From Streptomyces venezuelae (GTDB lineage Bacteria; Actinomycetota; Actinomycetes; Streptomycetales; Streptomycetaceae), in contig NZ_CP029192.1 of NCBI RefSeq assembly GCF_008642315.1, forward strand, positions 5,456,001-5,520,000: DNA of 64,000 nt. Reading direction: 5' to 3'. The first letter of the stretch is position 1. Each line of letters starts with the position of its first letter. A model generated the notes under the pieces. The model was not told the DNA's origin. It did not search any database and saw only the letters and a list, made by a program, of their open reading frames with translations. Made by a program: the position numbers and the translations under genes. Positions 28,107 through 35,917 of this stretch are shown piece after piece.

Positions 28107-29402
28107 ATGACCGAAGCCATTCTGCTGGTCGGCGGGCAAGGCACCCGGCTGCGGCCGGTGACCGTCCACACGCCGAAGCCGATGGTCCCGGCGGCCGGTG
28201 TGCCCTTCCTCGCGCACCAGCTCGCCCGTCTCGCCGCCGCCGGCGTCGACCACGTCGTGATGGCCACCTGCTATCTCGCCGAGGTCTTCGAACCGCACTT
28301 CGGCGACGGATCGGCGTACGGCCTGGAACTGGAGTACGTCGTCGAGGACGAGCCCCTCGGCACGGGTGGCGCCATCCGCAACGCGGCGGCGCGGCTGCGG
28401 TGCGGGGACGTTGAACCTGTCCTGGTGTTCAACGGGGACATCCTCAGTGGGCTCGACATCCGCGACCTCGTCGACACGCACGTGCGCCGCGACGCCGACG
28501 TCACGCTCCATCTCGCCCGCGTCGACGACCCCCGCGCCTTCGGGCTCGTGCCGACCGACGACGACGGACGCGTCCTCGCGTTCACCGAGAAGCCGACGAC
28601 GCCCGAGGAGATCGTCACGGACCAGATCAACGCGGGGGCGTACGTCTTCCGCAGGTCCGTGATCGACGAGATTCCGCGGGGGCGGGTGGTCTCGGTGGAG
28701 CGGGAGACCTTTCCCGCGCTGCTCGCGCGGGGCGCGTACCTGTACGGGAAGGTCGAGAACGCGTACTGGCTGGACCTGGGCCGCCCCGAGGCCCTCGTCC
28801 AGGCGTCGGCCGATCTCGTACGCGGAGTCATCGAGTCGTCCGCGCTGCCGGGGGAGCGGGGCGAGTCCCTCGTCCTGCCCGGCGCGGAGGTCGCCGGGGA
28901 CGCCGTCCTCGCCGAGGGGACCGTCGTGGGCGCGGGGGCCCGGATCGGGGCGGGAGCGGTCGTGCACGGCTCGGTCGTGCTCGACGGCGCGGAGGTCGGT
29001 GCCGGGGCCGACGTCCGGCTGAGCCTGGTCGGTGCGGGCGCCCGCATCGGCCGACGCACCGTCCTGCACGGTGCGGTCGTGGGGGACGGGGCGCGAGTGG
29101 GGGCCGACAACGAACTGCGGACCGGGGCGCGGGTGTGGTGCGAGGCGGTGCTGCCGGATGCGGCGGTGCGGTTCTCGCCGGACGTTCCGGCGGACTCTCC
29201 TCGTACGGGTACCGGTGTCGTGCCGACAGGGGCTGGGGGCCGCGCCGGGGCTGTGCCGGCGGGATCGGCTCGTACCGGTGCCGGTGTCGTGTCGACGGGA
29301 TCGGCCCGTACAGGCGGCGTGCCGACGAGGTCCCGTTCCCGTACCACCGGCGCCGCGCCGACCGGTTCCCGTGTGGACGCCGTACCGACCGAAGGGCTGT
29401 GA
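28107..29402 (+). CDS. sugar-1-phosphate nucleotidyltransferase (GDP-mannose pyrophosphorylase-like)
   Basis: Cytosolic enzyme expected to make an NDP-sugar, most likely GDP-mannose given the mannosyltransferase-like gene next to it. The 431-residue protein starts with the nucleotide-binding loop LVGGQGTRLRP and the PKPMVP motif (Lys24), has the sugar-binding FNGDILSGLD, and then a left-handed beta-helix of hexapeptide repeats (~250-365: VVGAGARIGAGAVVHGSVV). The last ~65 residues are an unusual Gly/Thr/Arg/Val-rich tail with short repeats (VPTG, SARTG) encoded by repetitive DNA. The ATG at 28107 follows GACGAGG. It is the first gene of a four-gene operon. Confidence 0.88.
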   Translation: MTEAILLVGGQGTRLRPVTVHTPKPMVPAAGVPFLAHQLARLAAAGVDHVVMATCYLAEVFEPHFGDGSAYGLELEYVVEDEPLGTGGAIRNAAARLRCGDVEPVLVFNGDILSGLDIRDLVDTHVRRDADVTLHLARVDDPRAFGLVPTDDDGRVLAFTEKPTTPEEIVTDQINAGAYVFRRSVIDEIPRGRVVSVERETFPALLARGAYLYGKVENAYWLDLGRPEALVQASADLVRGVIESSALPGERGESLVLPGAEVAGDAVLAEGTVVGAGARIGAGAVVHGSVVLDGAEVGAGADVRLSLVGAGARIGRRTVLHGAVVGDGARVGADNELRTGARVWCEAVLPDAAVRFSPDVPADSPRTGTGVVPTGAGGRAGAVPAGSARTGAGVVSTGSARTGGVPTRSRSRTTGAAPTGSRVDAVPTEGL

Positions 29403-29405
29403 GCA

Positions 29406-30254
29406 GTGACCGTGAACCTCCCCGAGACCACTCCCGACGTCGCGCAGAACGACCCGTCCGAGAGCCTCGCCGCCCGGCTGCCCGAGGCGTGGGCCGCGAC
29501 GCCGCTGACCGTCGTCATGCCCACGTACAACGAGGCGGGCAACCTGCCCGGCATGGCCGAGGCCCTCATGGCGCTCCCCCTGCCCGGCCTGCGCCTCCTC
29601 GTCGTCGACGACTCCAGCCCCGACGGCACCGGGCAGATCGCCGAACGCTTCGCCGAGCGGTACGGCAGCGCCCGCATGAGCGTCCTGCACCGCACCGAGA
29701 AGGACGGCCTCGGCCGCGCCTACGCCGCCGGCATGGCGCGGGCCGTCGCCGAGGGCGCGCACTACGTCCTCCAGATGGACGCCGACGGCAGCCACCCCGT
29801 GGAGAAGGCCGCCGAACTGCTCGGCGTCGCCCTCGCCACGGACGCGGGTGTCGTCATCGGCAGCCGGTACGTCCAGGGCGGCACGCTCTCCGACGCGTGG
29901 GGCGCCCACCGCAAACTGCTCTCGCGCTGGGCCAACGCCTACGCGGGCACGATCCTCGGCACCCGCGTCCGTGACATCACGGGCGGCTTCAACCTGTGGC
30001 GCGCCGACGCGCTGCGCGCGATCGACCTCGCGTCCGTGGACAGCGCGGGCTACAGCTTCCAGGTCGAGATGAAGTACCGGGCGCTGCGGCGCGGCTTCGA
30101 CGTCATGGAGGTACCGATCCACTTCGAGGACCGCACGGTCGGCGAGTCGAAGATGAGCCTCATGGTGCAGCTGGAGTCGGTGGTCATGCCGTGGAAGCTG
30201 CGGCTGAACGCGGGTTCCGGTGAGCGTGGCCGCGGGGCGGGGGTGCGCGGATGA
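29406..30254 (+). CDS. polyprenol monophosphomannose synthase-like GT2
   Basis: GT2 enzyme of 282 residues that by family transfers mannose from GDP-mannose to polyprenyl phosphate on the inner membrane face. GT-A motifs: VVMPTYNEAGNLPGM at residues ~38-52, VVDDSSPDGTGQIAERF, and DADGSH as the metal-binding DxD. The later blocks RYVQGGTLSDAWGAHR, VRDITGGFNLWRADAL and EVPIHFEDRTVGESKMS are typical of Dpm1/Ppm1. No C-terminal membrane helices, so it would act at the membrane as a peripheral protein. It starts 4 bases after the nucleotidyltransferase stop and overlaps the next gene by 4 bp. Confidence 0.9.
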   Translation: MTVNLPETTPDVAQNDPSESLAARLPEAWAATPLTVVMPTYNEAGNLPGMAEALMALPLPGLRLLVVDDSSPDGTGQIAERFAERYGSARMSVLHRTEKDGLGRAYAAGMARAVAEGAHYVLQMDADGSHPVEKAAELLGVALATDAGVVIGSRYVQGGTLSDAWGAHRKLLSRWANAYAGTILGTRVRDITGGFNLWRADALRAIDLASVDSAGYSFQVEMKYRALRRGFDVMEVPIHFEDRTVGESKMSLMVQLESVVMPWKLRLNAGSGERGRGAGVRG

Positions 30255-30778
30255 GCCCGTCGACCCTGCACGAGGCGCCGCACGCCGCGCCGCCCGGCCC
30301 GAGGGCGCCTGAGGCCGCTCCCGCGCCCGCGGCGTCCACGCCTTCGCCCCGGCTCACCGTCGCCCGGCTGCGCAGGCTGTTCCTGGAGCTCGTGAAGTTC
30401 GGGGTCGTCGGCGGCAGCGGCGTGGCCGTGAACCTGGTCGTCTTCAACCTCCTGCTGCACGGCATGTCCTCGGGCCCGATGACGGCGACGGTGCTGGCCA
30501 GCTGCGTGGCCATGGGCACGAACTACCTCGGCTTCCGCTTCTTCGCGTACCGCGACCGCGCCTCGCGCACGAAGCGGCAGATCGCGCTCTTCTTCGCCTT
30601 CAGCGGGATCGGCGTGGCGATGGAGAGCCTGCTGTTCTACGGGGCGTATCACGGTGCGGGCATGAGCGGACCGCTCGGCTCGAACGTCGCCAAGGCGCTG
30701 TCGATCGTCCTCGCCTCGGCGTTCCGCTTCCTGGTCTACCGGACGTGGGTCTTCCAGCACGATGCGCGTCGCTCCTAA
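30251..30778 (+). CDS. GtrA family membrane protein
   Basis: Small membrane protein of 175 residues with four hydrophobic segments after a ~35-residue Pro/Ala-rich leader. The GtrA signature is visible: ELVKFGVVGGSGVAVNLVVF, then ASCVAMGTNYLGFRFFAYR, and the C-terminal SIVLASAFRFLVYRTWVF. GtrA proteins are thought to move polyprenyl-phosphate-linked sugars across the membrane or to help enzymes that do. Its place between a polyprenol-sugar synthase and a GT-C-like enzyme supports a flippase-type role. It overlaps both neighbours (4 bp and 17 bp), indicating strict co-translation. Confidence 0.9.
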   Translation: MSPSTLHEAPHAAPPGPRAPEAAPAPAASTPSPRLTVARLRRLFLELVKFGVVGGSGVAVNLVVFNLLLHGMSSGPMTATVLASCVAMGTNYLGFRFFAYRDRASRTKRQIALFFAFSGIGVAMESLLFYGAYHGAGMSGPLGSNVAKALSIVLASAFRFLVYRTWVFQHDARRS

Positions 30779-32264
30779 CGCGGTCATACGCCGGGCCGCC
30801 GCATGGGCGCCGGCGGCCCTCGTCTCGCTCCTCCTCGTCCTGCTCCTCCTCGTGATCGTCCGCCTGCCCTGGGCGGGCGACCTCGGCATCCACGCGGCGA
30901 CGGTCGAACGCCTGCGCCACCACCTGGCCGACCCGGGCAACCCGTTGGTCGACGCGGACACGCCGAGCCCGTACTACTCCCCGTGGATGCTGCTCCTCGG
31001 CTGCCTGGCCAAGGCGACCGGGCTCGGCACGTTCGTGGTGCTGCGGGTGGCGGCGCTGGTGGGGCTGAGTCTGCTGGTGACGGGGGTGGTTCACCTAGTA
31101 CGTACGTTCAGTGCGCGGCGGGCGGCGCCGGCTCTGGCGCTGTTCTGCCTGGTGCTGCTCTGGGGCCCGGCGCTGTTCAACTGGAGCGGGTTCCCGGGGC
31201 TCAACTCCCTCGCCCTGACGATCTCCTACCCCAGTACGTTCGCGCTGGGTCTCTCCTTCCACTTCTGGGCGCTGCTGCGGAAGGCGCTGCGGGGAGCGGG
31301 GGGTGGATGGCCGGCCTTCCTGGGCCTGGGCCTGCTCTGGGCGGTGATTCTCCTCAGTCACCAGTTCACGGGTGTCGTGGCGTCGTGCGGCGGCCTCGCG
31401 ATGGTGCTCGGGGCGCGGCCGTGGCCGTCGCGGGTGACGCTGGTGCGGCTGGCGGGTGGCGTGACGCTGGGGGCGGTGGTGCTGGCCCTCTGGCCGTACT
31501 ACTCCTTCTTCGGCCTCTTCGGGGTCGGCGGCCTGGAGCAGATCCACCGCTCGCTCTACCGTGACCTGCTTCCGCACTTCGGCCTGGCGTTGGTGGGGGT
31601 CGCGGCGCTGGTGCTGCGCTGGCGCCGCTTTCGCCGGGACCCGCTCGTCCTCTTCTTCCTCCTCGGCGCCGTGGTGTTCGCGGCGGGCGGCCTGACCGGC
31701 CACTACTCGTGGGGCAGGGTGCTGCCGGCGGTCCTGATCCCGGCTCAGCTGGCGGCGGCGCTCGAAGTCTTCGAGTTGGGGCGTAGCGGGGTGCGGCGCG
31801 TCTTCGCGGGGGTGCTGGGCGCGGCGCTGCTCGTCGGGGCGTGGACGCAGGCGGGGACGCTCGGGTATGTGGTGCCGCGCGATGCGTTGCCGGCGGGCGT
31901 CGCCGCCAAGTACCGGCCGCCGTGGCCGGGTTACCACTGGCTGACCCCGCGGGTGCGGTACGGCGACGTGGTGATGGCGAAGACGTTCCCGTCCCGCCAG
32001 ATCCCGGCGTACGGCCCCTACACGGTGGCCCCCGGCTACCCGGACTTCTTCCTGCCGGACCAGGAGGAGCGGGTGACGGCGGTACGGGATTACTTTGCAC
32101 CGGGCACGTCCCGCGCGGAACGGCTCGACATCCTGCGGAGGTACGGGGTGCGGTGGGTCGTGTCGTACCCCGGGGACGGCGGGCTGCGTCCCGACGACCC
32201 CGCGCTGCGGCGGGTGGCTACGGGGCCTAGGGGGCAGGTTCTGTTCGAGGTGGTGGGTGGTTGA
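30762..32264 (+). CDS. GT-C-like multi-pass membrane glycosyltransferase
   Basis: Integral membrane protein of 500 residues with ~10-11 hydrophobic segments up to residue ~370 and a C-terminal soluble part. The first extracytoplasmic loop carries GDLGIHAATVERLRHHL followed by YYSPWMLLLGCLAKATGL, an arrangement expected for GT-C enzymes that use polyprenyl-phosphate sugars (acidic residue and His in the first loop). A clear paralogue is at 52162-53769 with the same loop motif. I infer it transfers the sugar supplied by the preceding operon genes to an extracytoplasmic acceptor; the acceptor is unknown. It starts inside the GtrA gene and ends the operon. Confidence 0.75.
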   Translation: MRVAPNAVIRRAAAWAPAALVSLLLVLLLLVIVRLPWAGDLGIHAATVERLRHHLADPGNPLVDADTPSPYYSPWMLLLGCLAKATGLGTFVVLRVAALVGLSLLVTGVVHLVRTFSARRAAPALALFCLVLLWGPALFNWSGFPGLNSLALTISYPSTFALGLSFHFWALLRKALRGAGGGWPAFLGLGLLWAVILLSHQFTGVVASCGGLAMVLGARPWPSRVTLVRLAGGVTLGAVVLALWPYYSFFGLFGVGGLEQIHRSLYRDLLPHFGLALVGVAALVLRWRRFRRDPLVLFFLLGAVVFAAGGLTGHYSWGRVLPAVLIPAQLAAALEVFELGRSGVRRVFAGVLGAALLVGAWTQAGTLGYVVPRDALPAGVAAKYRPPWPGYHWLTPRVRYGDVVMAKTFPSRQIPAYGPYTVAPGYPDFFLPDQEERVTAVRDYFAPGTSRAERLDILRRYGVRWVVSYPGDGGLRPDDPALRRVATGPRGQVLFEVVGG

Positions 32265-32268
32265 GGGG

Positions 32269-33384
32269 TTACTCCGGTGTGAACTCGTACCGCATCTCGT
32301 AGAGGTGGCCGGCTTTGACCATGACCGTGACTTCGATCGGAACGTCGTCGTCACTGTGGACGACGCGCAGGGTGCGCAGCACAGGGAGGTCGCTCGGGAG
32401 TCGCAAGGCCTGGAACTGTTCCTGGGTGGGGACCCGCGCCGACACCCGGTCCACGCTCAGGCGTGGTGGGTATCCGAGCTCGGCGAGAAGGGACGGGGTA
32501 CCACCCTTGATCTTCCGCTTGCCCGTGATGGCCGTGCCGCGGGCGATGCCCAACGGGTAGTAGGACTTCACCAGTTCCACCGGTTCGTCATCGATGGTGA
32601 GGATCTGCTGCCGGAGCAGCGCGGTCTCGTCGGCGGCGAGGTTCAGAGCGGCCGAGACGTCTGCCGGTGGCCGGACTTCCGCGACTTTCAGCAAGGTGCT
32701 GTGCGCTGCCGCTCCGTGCCTCGTGGCCTCGGTGAGCCAGCGGTAGGGCTCTCCCGGCGGGGCGGGTGCCATGTAGGACGCGGGGCGCATGGTCCGCTGG
32801 CGGTGCTCGCGCACGGTCACCGCGGCTCCGGCCCGTCCGATGACGAGCCCTTCCTCTTTGAGGAGTTGCAGTGCCTTCTGAATGGTGGCGTTGGACGCCT
32901 CGAACCGCTCCTTGAGCTGGTTGGTCGAAGGCAGCTTCGACCCCGGCACAAGGTCGCCGCTCATGATCTCGTAACGGAGCTGTTGGCGGTGCGCGGGCAT
33001 GACCATCATGTCGGCCTGGATGGGACGGTCTCCGGCGTCCAGCGTGACCCTGTTCAGTCGGAGGACCGGCTCTGCCGGGTCCAGGTTCAGGGCTGTGCGC
33101 TCGTCGCCGTCGGGCATGCGTGCGGTCACGTCCTCGCGTACGTGTACGCCGATGTGGCCGAGCTCGGCGAGCAGCGTCACCGCGCCACCCCGGATCTTTT
33201 TCGTCTCGGCGAGGGGCGTGCCGCGCGCGATGGCGACGGGATCGTACGTTTCCGTCAACTCGCAGGGCTCTCCGTCGAGTTCGATGATCCGCCGCCGTAC
33301 GACGACCGGGTCGCCGGGCGTGACGCGGAGGAGCTCCGCGACGGCCTCCGGGGCGGGGACCTCCCGGAGGCGGATGGCGGGCAA
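32269..33384 (-). CDS. UTRA-wHTH(GntR)-UTRA regulator, probably chimeric
   Basis: Predicted 371-residue protein with an unusual order. Residues ~1-125 are a UTRA ligand-binding domain without its own DNA-binding part (EVPAPEAVAELL, VVRRRIIELDGEPCELTETY, ARGTPLAETKKIRGG). Residues ~130-195 are a GntR winged helix (LRYEIMSGDLVPGSKLPST, ATIQKALQLLKEEGLVIG). Residues ~205-371 are a second UTRA domain similar to the first. A normal GntR/HutC protein has one wHTH and one UTRA. The only start for the full frame is TTG 33384 with a weak AAGG; ATGs at 33009, 33006 or 33000 would yield a normal single GntR-UTRA protein. I read it as fusion of two tandem genes with loss of the first wHTH. Confidence 0.65.
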   Translation of the reverse strand: MPAIRLREVPAPEAVAELLRVTPGDPVVVRRRIIELDGEPCELTETYDPVAIARGTPLAETKKIRGGAVTLLAELGHIGVHVREDVTARMPDGDERTALNLDPAEPVLRLNRVTLDAGDRPIQADMMVMPAHRQQLRYEIMSGDLVPGSKLPSTNQLKERFEASNATIQKALQLLKEEGLVIGRAGAAVTVREHRQRTMRPASYMAPAPPGEPYRWLTEATRHGAAAHSTLLKVAEVRPPADVSAALNLAADETALLRQQILTIDDEPVELVKSYYPLGIARGTAITGKRKIKGGTPSLLAELGYPPRLSVDRVSARVPTQEQFQALRLPSDLPVLRTLRVVHSDDDVPIEVTVMVKAGHLYEMRYEFTPE

Positions 33385-33600
33385 CCTTGGTCGCCGTCGA
33401 TGACGAGCTCGTTCGGGTCGAGGTCCGTGACAGTGGGTGTGGGCAACTGGAGGTGTTGATCAGGGCAAAACCGTGTGGCTGGTCTTCAAGGTCGTCTCTG
33501 CCCACTGAGATGAGCTGGGGAGGGGGCGGGCACGTGGCGGGTGGTGGTTCGTTCGTGCTCAGGCTCCACGTGGCGCCGCCCCCTCGCGGCAGGGGTCGGG
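33385..33600. other. gap upstream of the chimeric regulator
   Basis: This 216-bp stretch holds no supported gene. On the minus strand the frame continuous with the first UTRA domain is stopped at about 33460 and has no wHTH-like sequence, so the DNA-binding half expected in front of that UTRA is gone. A short frame from TTG 33446 (PTPTVTDLDPNELVIDGD) looks protein-like but is out of frame with the UTRA by one base. Confidence 0.4.
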
Positions 33601-35025
33601 CTACGGGCAGGTGACCAAGATGATGGAGACTGCCGTGCAGGTCACCGATGCCGTGTCGTTGGCGGGGGTGGGATCCGTCGGGGCCGAGGCGGTGCGTTGC
33701 GCTGTGACCTTGACCGGGCCCAGGGTCAGCAGGTGCAGGGGGACTCGGAAGGTCTTGGGTGTGGACGCGTTCGGCTGGATGGATCCGTATGTGCACGTCA
33801 CCGTCGTGCCCGAGGTCGTGCAGCCCGGGGACAGGTTCGTCGCCCTCGCGCCCGTCGGGAGCTTCGCCGTCACCGTTGCCGATGTGGCCGTCGCGGGGCC
33901 CTTGTTGTCGGCCGACAAGGTGTACGTGAGGTACGGGACCAGGATGCTCAGGTGGGGCTTGGCCGTGAGGTTGACGTCTATGTCCGCCTGCGCGGCGGGC
34001 GGCGCCGCGGTGAACGCCATTCCGTACGGGCCCGTGAAGCCGGAGATCGTGTCGGTGACCGTGTTCGTTCCGGGGGCGATGACCGAGACCGTGTCTTCCT
34101 CGATGTTCGCCGCGTAGACCGCGGCGCCGGTCGGGTCCGCCTCGACCCTGACCGGGCCGTCGCCGACCGCGACGGTGGCCGTCACCGTACGGTTCGCCGT
34201 GTCGATCACCTTCACGTCGCCGCTGCTACGGTCCGCGACGTACGCCCTGCTCCCCGACGGGGCGAACGTGACGCTGTTCGGGGTGCCCCCGACCGGGATC
34301 GTGGCGGTCACCGTATTCGTGGCCGTGTCCAGGACCGAGACCGAGTCGGAGTTGTTGTTCGTGACGTAGGCGGTGGTGCCGGCGGGGTTGACCGCCACGC
34401 CCGCCGGGGCGGACCCGACCGGGATCGTGGCACTCACCGTGTTCGTCGCGGTGTCCACCACCGACACCGAGTTGTCGTTGTTGTTCGTGACGTAGGCCGT
34501 CGCTCCGGACGGGCTGATCGCCACGCCATTCGGTCCCTCCCCGACCTGGACCGTGGCGCTGACCGCGTTCGTCGCCGTGTCGATGACCGACACCGTCGTC
34601 CCGCCGCTGTTCGCCACGTACGCGCGCGACCCCGACGGAGTCACCGCCACGTTCAGGGGGTTGCTGCCGACCGGGACGGTCGCCGTCACCGCGTCGGTCT
34701 CCGTGTCGATCACCGAGACCGTGGCCTCGTCGAAGTTCGTCACGTAGGCCTGCTCGGCGGCGGGCGCGATCGCCACGCCCACGGGGCTGTTGCCGACCGT
34801 GATCGTGTCGGTGATGGCTTTCGTCTCCGTGTCGACCACCGAGACCGTGTCGCCGTGGAAGTTGGCCACGTAGGCCGAGGGGCCTGCGGCGGCCCGCGCG
34901 GGCGCGGGGAGCGCCACCACGCCCGCCAGGGCGAGCGCGCCACCGGCGGCCAGCGACGTGAGCCGCTGGAAGCGACGCCCGGAGGTTCTGGTGGGTCTGG
35001 TGGGTCTGGAGGGTGCGGGTGTCAA
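33601..35025 (-). CDS. secreted seven-bladed YVTN/YncE beta-propeller protein with C-terminal DUF11-like domain
   Basis: Exported protein of 474 residues. A long signal peptide (basic start, LAAGGALALAGVVALP, cleavage near ARAAA, residue ~47) is followed by exactly seven 42-residue repeats (~49-345), each AYVxNxxxxTVSVIDTxTNxVxATIPVG..P.GVA..PSG, the pattern of YVTN propellers. The last ~110 residues are a DUF11/CARDB-like Ig fold (YTLSADNKGPATATSATVTA, PTPANDTASVTC) ending with three cysteines. The start is TTG, supported by GGGGGAG five bases upstream. No anchor or LPXTG motif, so it is probably released or loosely wall-bound. Role unknown; a two-component system is divergent from it. Confidence 0.9.
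   Translation of the reverse strand: MTPAPSRPTRPTRTSGRRFQRLTSLAAGGALALAGVVALPAPARAAAGPSAYVANFHGDTVSVVDTETKAITDTITVGNSPVGVAIAPAAEQAYVTNFDEATVSVIDTETDAVTATVPVGSNPLNVAVTPSGSRAYVANSGGTTVSVIDTATNAVSATVQVGEGPNGVAISPSGATAYVTNNNDNSVSVVDTATNTVSATIPVGSAPAGVAVNPAGTTAYVTNNNSDSVSVLDTATNTVTATIPVGGTPNSVTFAPSGSRAYVADRSSGDVKVIDTANRTVTATVAVGDGPVRVEADPTGAAVYAANIEEDTVSVIAPGTNTVTDTISGFTGPYGMAFTAAPPAAQADIDVNLTAKPHLSILVPYLTYTLSADNKGPATATSATVTAKLPTGARATNLSPGCTTSGTTVTCTYGSIQPNASTPKTFRVPLHLLTLGPVKVTAQRTASAPTDPTPANDTASVTCTAVSIILVTCP
34029..34895 (-). repeat. seven ~126-bp tandem coding repeats
   Basis: The seven propeller blades are encoded by consecutive 126-bp units with strong similarity among the middle units, a likely substrate for slippage or recombination that would add or remove whole blades. 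Confidence 0.75.
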
Positions 35026-35259
35026 CGGAACTCCCCCTTCAGCGAGTGCGCACGGACGGTGCCCGGCGACGTGACTGACCGGAATCTTCTCGCCCCCTCA
35101 ACCACCCGGGGGCCGAAAGTCCACCGTTGTCCGAATGCGGTCAGAAGGTGGCCAAACGACGGCTTGACACCGCGACCGGAGGTAACTCCAGAGACTCCCG
35201 ACCCGTCAGATATGGTGCCTAGCGCATCTTTTGCCTGGGTTATGGGGAGCGATTCGGCC
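35026..35259. promoter_or_regulatory. divergent region between propeller gene and response regulator
   Basis: This 234-bp region holds the strong ribosome site for the minus-strand gene and a plus-strand TTGACA at 35164-35169. No good -10 stands at the normal distance from that TTGACA, so the promoter is only tentative. Confidence 0.35.
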
Positions 35260-35910
35260 GTGCATCCTGTGAGTGTCATGGTCGTCGACGATGACAAGCT
35301 GCTGCGGTACGGCCTCCAGCGCATCCTGGAGAGCTCCGGGAGCATCACCGTCTCCGCGGTGTGCGACGGCGCCGAAGCGCTGGAACAGGCGGCGCTCCAC
35401 CGGCCCGACGTGGCGCTCGTCGACATCCAGATGCCGGACCTCGACGGGCTGAGCGTCCTGCGCGCCCTGCGCCGGCTCGACGCGCCGCCCGTGGTGGCGA
35501 TGCTGACCGGGTTCGGGACCGACGGGAACGTGGCCGATGCGCTGGCCGCCGGTGCCGCCGGGTTCTTCCTCAAAGACGCCGCCGCACGCGAACTCGTACC
35601 CGGCGTGCTGCTGCTCGCGGCGGGCGGCAGCGCCCTCTCCTCGCGGGTCATGCGCTCGCTGCGCGCGACGCCCCCGCCACCGGGACCGGGGCGTGGGGCG
35701 GCTGCCGACCGCGCTCCCGGGCGCGGCGCGCTGACCGGCCGCGAGCGTGACGTACTCGACCTGCTCGCCACCGGGATGACGAACGCCCAGATCGCCGAGC
35801 GGCTGCTCCTGAGTCGCTCCACGGTGAAGGACCACGTCAGCTCCGTGCTCGCCAAGCTCGGCGCGAGCAACCGCATCCAGGCCGCGGTACTGGCGCGCTC
35901 GGCCGGATGA
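35260..35910 (+). CDS. NarL/FixJ-type response regulator
   Basis: DNA-binding response regulator of ~216 residues paired with the histidine kinase gene that follows 7 bases later. Receiver domain: acidic pocket DDD (10-12), phospho-acceptor Asp55 in ALVDIQMPDLDG, Thr in MLTGFGTDG, and Lys in FFLKDAAARE. LuxR helix-turn-helix at the end (LTGRERDVLDLLATGMTNAQ, SRSTVKDHVSSVLAKLGASN). The start is uncertain: GTG 35260 has GGGGAG ten bases upstream and gives the usual short leader; ATG 35242 or 35212 are in frame without a ribosome site. The Gly/Pro/Arg linker between domains is long. Confidence 0.88.
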   Translation: MHPVSVMVVDDDKLLRYGLQRILESSGSITVSAVCDGAEALEQAALHRPDVALVDIQMPDLDGLSVLRALRRLDAPPVVAMLTGFGTDGNVADALAAGAAGFFLKDAAARELVPGVLLLAAGGSALSSRVMRSLRATPPPPGPGRGAAADRAPGRGALTGRERDVLDLLATGMTNAQIAERLLLSRSTVKDHVSSVLAKLGASNRIQAAVLARSAG

Positions 35911-35917
35911 CGCCGAC

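Noticed and set aside
23015..28267. A 1750-codon open frame on the minus strand opposite the glutamate dehydrogenase gene
   Set aside because: It mirrors the high-GC third positions of the real gene; composition is extreme (Arg, Val, Asp, Gly, His runs) and no motif is recognisable. The plus-strand protein has clear family motifs throughout.
35164..35216. TTGACA with TATGGT as promoter of the response regulator at 35260
   Set aside because: Spacing is over 40 bp. TTGACA may be part of a promoter, but the -10 is not identified.
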